From the NCBI GenBank assembly GCA_012798185.1, contig JAAZNS010000183.1:1-17252 (forward strand): DNA of 17,252 nt, written 5' to 3'. The notes below the pieces were generated by a model. The model saw only the letters and a program-made list of their open reading frames with translations, was not told the DNA's origin and ran no database searches. The position numbers and the translations under genes are program-made. This DNA is from Chloroflexota bacterium (lineage in GTDB: Bacteria; Chloroflexota; Anaerolineae; Anaerolineales; UBA4823). This document shows, piece after piece, positions 15,354-17,252 of this stretch (position 1 is the stretch's first letter; the number at the start of each line of letters is the position of its first letter).

Positions 15354-16439
15354 TTAGTTCGCCTGTAAATTTTTAATGACCTCAACAGTAAATTCCCGGG
15401 TATTGTATTGTCCTCCCAAATCGGGTGTGCGAATTCCACTGGCAATCGTTTGTTCAACAGCCTTTTCCAAAGCAGCTGCCTCTGCATCCAAACCTAGTGA
15501 ATATCGCAATAACAATGCAGCGGATAAAATCGTACCGGTAGGATTAGCTATCCCTTTTCCAGCGATATCGGGTGCTGAGCCGTGGATTGGTTCATACAAC
15601 CCCAGGGGTTTTCCAAAAGAATTCGAATGATTACCCACAGAAGCAGATGGAAGAATGCCCATTGAACCAGCCAGTATTGAAGATTCATCAGTCAAAATAT
15701 CTCCAAACATATTCTCGGTTAAAATGACATCGAATAACTCCGGGCGTGTAACCAGATACATGGCTGCAGCATCCACCAGAATGTGCTCCAGGGTTATTTC
15801 AGGATAATCTTTTGCCACACGGTTGACCGTTTGCCGCCACAAACGCGAACATTCCAAAACATTCGCTTTATCTACCGAGGTTACCTTGCGGCGCCGTTTT
15901 CCAGCAAGATCAAAAGCCAATCGGGCAACCCTTTCGATCTCACCTGCCGAATAGGTCATACTATCGACAGCTTTTTCTTCCCCATTCTCAAAATAACGCC
16001 TTTTCGGCTGCCCAAAATATAACCCTCCGGTCAGCTCTCTTACAACCAACACATCTACCCCTTTCAAACGCTCCGGTTTCAATGGAGAAGCCTCGATTAA
16101 GTCAGGGTTAACTTTTACAGGGCGAAGATTACCAAAAAGCTCCAAGGCTTTTCGAAGTGATAGAAGCCCCTGTTCAGGCCGAAGTTTAGCATTTGGGTCA
16201 TCCCATTTCGGTCCACCCACTGCTCCCAGCAGGATGGCATCTGCATTATGGCAGGCATGAATTGTTTCTTCTGGTAAAGGCAAGCCATATGTATCCAAAG
16301 CAATTCCGCCGATGGCGCATTCTTTTGTAACGAGATCAAGCTTATACAAAGCAGCAAGCTTTTGTAACACTTCAACCGTTGCTGAAACAATCTCAGGACC
16401 TATGCCATCGCCAGGCAATAAAACCAGGTTAGCTTTCAT
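15354..16439 (-). CDS. leuB: 3-isopropylmalate dehydrogenase
   Basis: 361 residues from the ATG at 16439, the normal LeuB length. It oxidatively decarboxylates 3-isopropylmalate (leucine) and, in citramalate-using organisms, 3-methylmalate to 2-oxobutanoate (isoleucine), using NAD. Motifs: LPGDGIGPEIV (8-18), LLGAVGGPKWDDP (70-82), substrate arginines R96, R106 and R134, RELTGGLYFGQPKR with catalytic Y141, DKANVLE with K191, metal-binding D223, D247 and D251, and the nucleotide-binding HGSAPDIAGKGIANP (286-300). The ATG overlaps the cimA stop as TGATG, and AGGAGG sits 10 bases before the ATG (16450-16455), so translation is probably coupled to cimA. A TTG one codon earlier is in frame but unlikely. 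The sequence is LeuB-type rather than tartrate or isocitrate dehydrogenase, judging by the GLYFG motif and by the neighbours. Confidence 0.97.
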   Translation of the reverse strand: MKANLVLLPGDGIGPEIVSATVEVLQKLAALYKLDLVTKECAIGGIALDTYGLPLPEETIHACHNADAILLGAVGGPKWDDPNAKLRPEQGLLSLRKALELFGNLRPVKVNPDLIEASPLKPERLKGVDVLVVRELTGGLYFGQPKRRYFENGEEKAVDSMTYSAGEIERVARLAFDLAGKRRRKVTSVDKANVLECSRLWRQTVNRVAKDYPEITLEHILVDAAAMYLVTRPELFDVILTENMFGDILTDESSILAGSMGILPSASVGNHSNSFGKPLGLYEPIHGSAPDIAGKGIANPTGTILSAALLLRYSLGLDAEAAALEKAVEQTIASGIRTPDLGGQYNTREFTVEVIKNLQAN

Positions 16440-17252
16440 CAAACAGCCACCTCCTCGCTATCATGGCTGGAACCGTTCAATAATGCATATTCCATGCTGT
16501 CAGCAATCGCCCGCCAGCTAGCATCGATTATGTTGGTACCCGCCCCCACCGTACTCCAGCGGTGTGTGCCATTCTTGGTATCAATCAACACCCTCACCGC
16601 AGCTGAAGTGCCGTTCTCGCTATCTAATATACGCACCTTGTAATCATCCAGGCGGATGGATTCTAGTTTAGGATAAACGCCCACCAAAGCCTTGCGTAAT
16701 GCCGAATCTAGAGCATTGACCGGACCATTGCCTTCTGCAGCCGTATGAACAATACGGTCGCCTATGCGCACTTTTACATTGGCTTCAGCTAATAAGCCGC
16801 GTCCCTGGCGGTGTTCGACAATTACCACAAAATCAATCAATTCAAATGGCGGGGTATACCCCGACTGCAATCGATGCAACATGACATTGACCGTTGCTTC
16901 AGCACTTTCAAAGGTGAATCCCTGCGCTTCTAAATCCTTTATCGATTTCAACATTTCCCGCGCCTGGCGGGAATCTAAATCTAATCCCATCAGCTGAGAT
17001 TTTTCTACCAGGTTGCCCCGTCCAGACAATTCCGAAACCACCGACCGCCGGTTGTTTCCAACCAAGGCAGGGTCAATATGCTGATAAGTACGGGCATCCT
17101 TGAGCATGGCTGCCACATGAATACCCCCTTTATGGGTAAATGCACTTTCACCGACATAAGGGGCGTAGCGGTCTCGGGGTAAATTTGCCACCTCGGCAAC
17201 GTATGAGGAAATTTCGGAGAGACTAGCAAGCTTCTCTTCGGGTAATGAATCC
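16439..17252 (-). CDS. cimA: Citramalate synthase, C-terminal half (5' end beyond window)
   Basis: The frame is open to the right edge (first full codon at 17251), giving 270 residues; about the first half, including the HMGL-like catalytic barrel motifs, lies outside. CimA condenses pyruvate with acetyl-CoA to (R)-citramalate, the first step of threonine-independent isoleucine synthesis. The visible part holds the end of the catalytic region (LPRDRYAPYVGESAFTHKGG, with the metal-site-proximal HKGGIHV), the linker (ELSGRGNLVEKSQLMG, AEATVNVMLHRL) and the C-terminal regulatory LeuA-dimer domain ending in STVGAGTNIIDASWRAIADS. The linker pattern and the TNIIDASW block are those of the CimA subgroup; 2-isopropylmalate synthase (LeuA) is the alternative. 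The GTG near 17191 is internal, since sequence upstream keeps coding (EEKLASLSEISSYVAEVANL). The stop overlaps the leuB start by one base, and leuB's SD lies inside the last codons. Confidence 0.93.
   Translation of the reverse strand, partial: DSLPEEKLASLSEISSYVAEVANLPRDRYAPYVGESAFTHKGGIHVAAMLKDARTYQHIDPALVGNNRRSVVSELSGRGNLVEKSQLMGLDLDSRQAREMLKSIKDLEAQGFTFESAEATVNVMLHRLQSGYTPPFELIDFVVIVEHRQGRGLLAEANVKVRIGDRIVHTAAEGNGPVNALDSALRKALVGVYPKLESIRLDDYKVRILDSENGTSAAVRVLIDTKNGTHRWSTVGAGTNIIDASWRAIADSMEYALLNGSSHDSEEVAV

Noticed and set aside
16440..16442. TTG start for leuB one codon upstream of the ATG.
   Set aside because: The ATG at 16439 gives the standard stop/start overlap with cimA and ideal spacing to AGGAGG.
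17189..17191. Apparent GTG start of the cimA fragment at 17191.
   Set aside because: The frame stays open upstream and encodes family-typical residues to the window edge, so this is an internal valine codon.
1..17252. CRISPR arrays, tRNA or rRNA genes, transposases, toxin-antitoxin pairs or defence clusters.
   Set aside because: No spaced direct repeats, tRNA-like cloverleaf, rRNA motif or matching protein family was seen on either strand.

Overview
This looks like a chromosomal stretch from an AT-rich bacterium, most likely Chloroflexota (class Anaerolineae or a relative). That placement is an inference from the gene mix: very large GAF/PAS-rich signalling proteins, a DUF4173-type membrane protein, a DWLANT-type polytopic protein of a kind I associate with Chloroflexota and cyanobacteria, and a citramalate-route cimA-leuB-ilvE cluster. 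No rRNA, tRNA, CRISPR array, transposase, phage gene or obvious defence system is visible.

Layout. (1) Positions 1-2062, minus: a membrane-anchored GAF/PP2C (SpoIIE/RsbU-like) phosphatase, cut by the left edge. (2) 2123-3667, plus: a polytopic membrane protein of unknown function, divergent from the phosphatase. Both starts lack a Shine-Dalgarno (SD) sequence and have a -10-like box 6-7 bases before the ATG, so both may be leaderless. (3) 11417 down to 3905, minus: three signalling genes in a row, namely a six-helix PAS histidine kinase, a receiver-GAF-PAS-PAS-GAF-GAF-HD-GYP protein (predicted c-di-GMP hydrolase), and a degenerate receiver-PAS-PAS-GGDEF protein (predicted c-di-GMP synthase). 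Together they look like a local two-component circuit for making and breaking c-di-GMP. (4) 11418-11985: a 568-bp AT-rich divergent intergenic region with several inverted repeats. One is a perfect hairpin that buries the SD of the next gene. (5) 11986-13572, plus: a DUF4173-like membrane protein, followed by a 43-residue single-helix membrane ORF (13786-13917). (6) 14018-14125: a nested inverted-repeat element ending one base from the ilvE stop codon, in a convergent gap. (7) 17252 down to 14127, minus: cimA (5' end missing) to leuB to ilvE, with a stop/start overlap at cimA/leuB and an imperfect palindrome before ilvE, which also has its own likely promoter.

The metabolic genes fit isoleucine synthesis from pyruvate: CimA makes citramalate, LeuB performs the oxidative decarboxylation, and IlvE does the final transamination. 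LeuCD and the IlvBN, IlvC and IlvD steps must be encoded elsewhere. I see no clear new multi-gene system. The most interesting signals are regulatory: the SD-sequestering hairpin at 11958-11980, the back-to-back leaderless starts at 2062/2123, the nested repeat at 14018-14125, the REP-like palindrome at 15146-15234, and the pseudo-receiver on the GGDEF protein.
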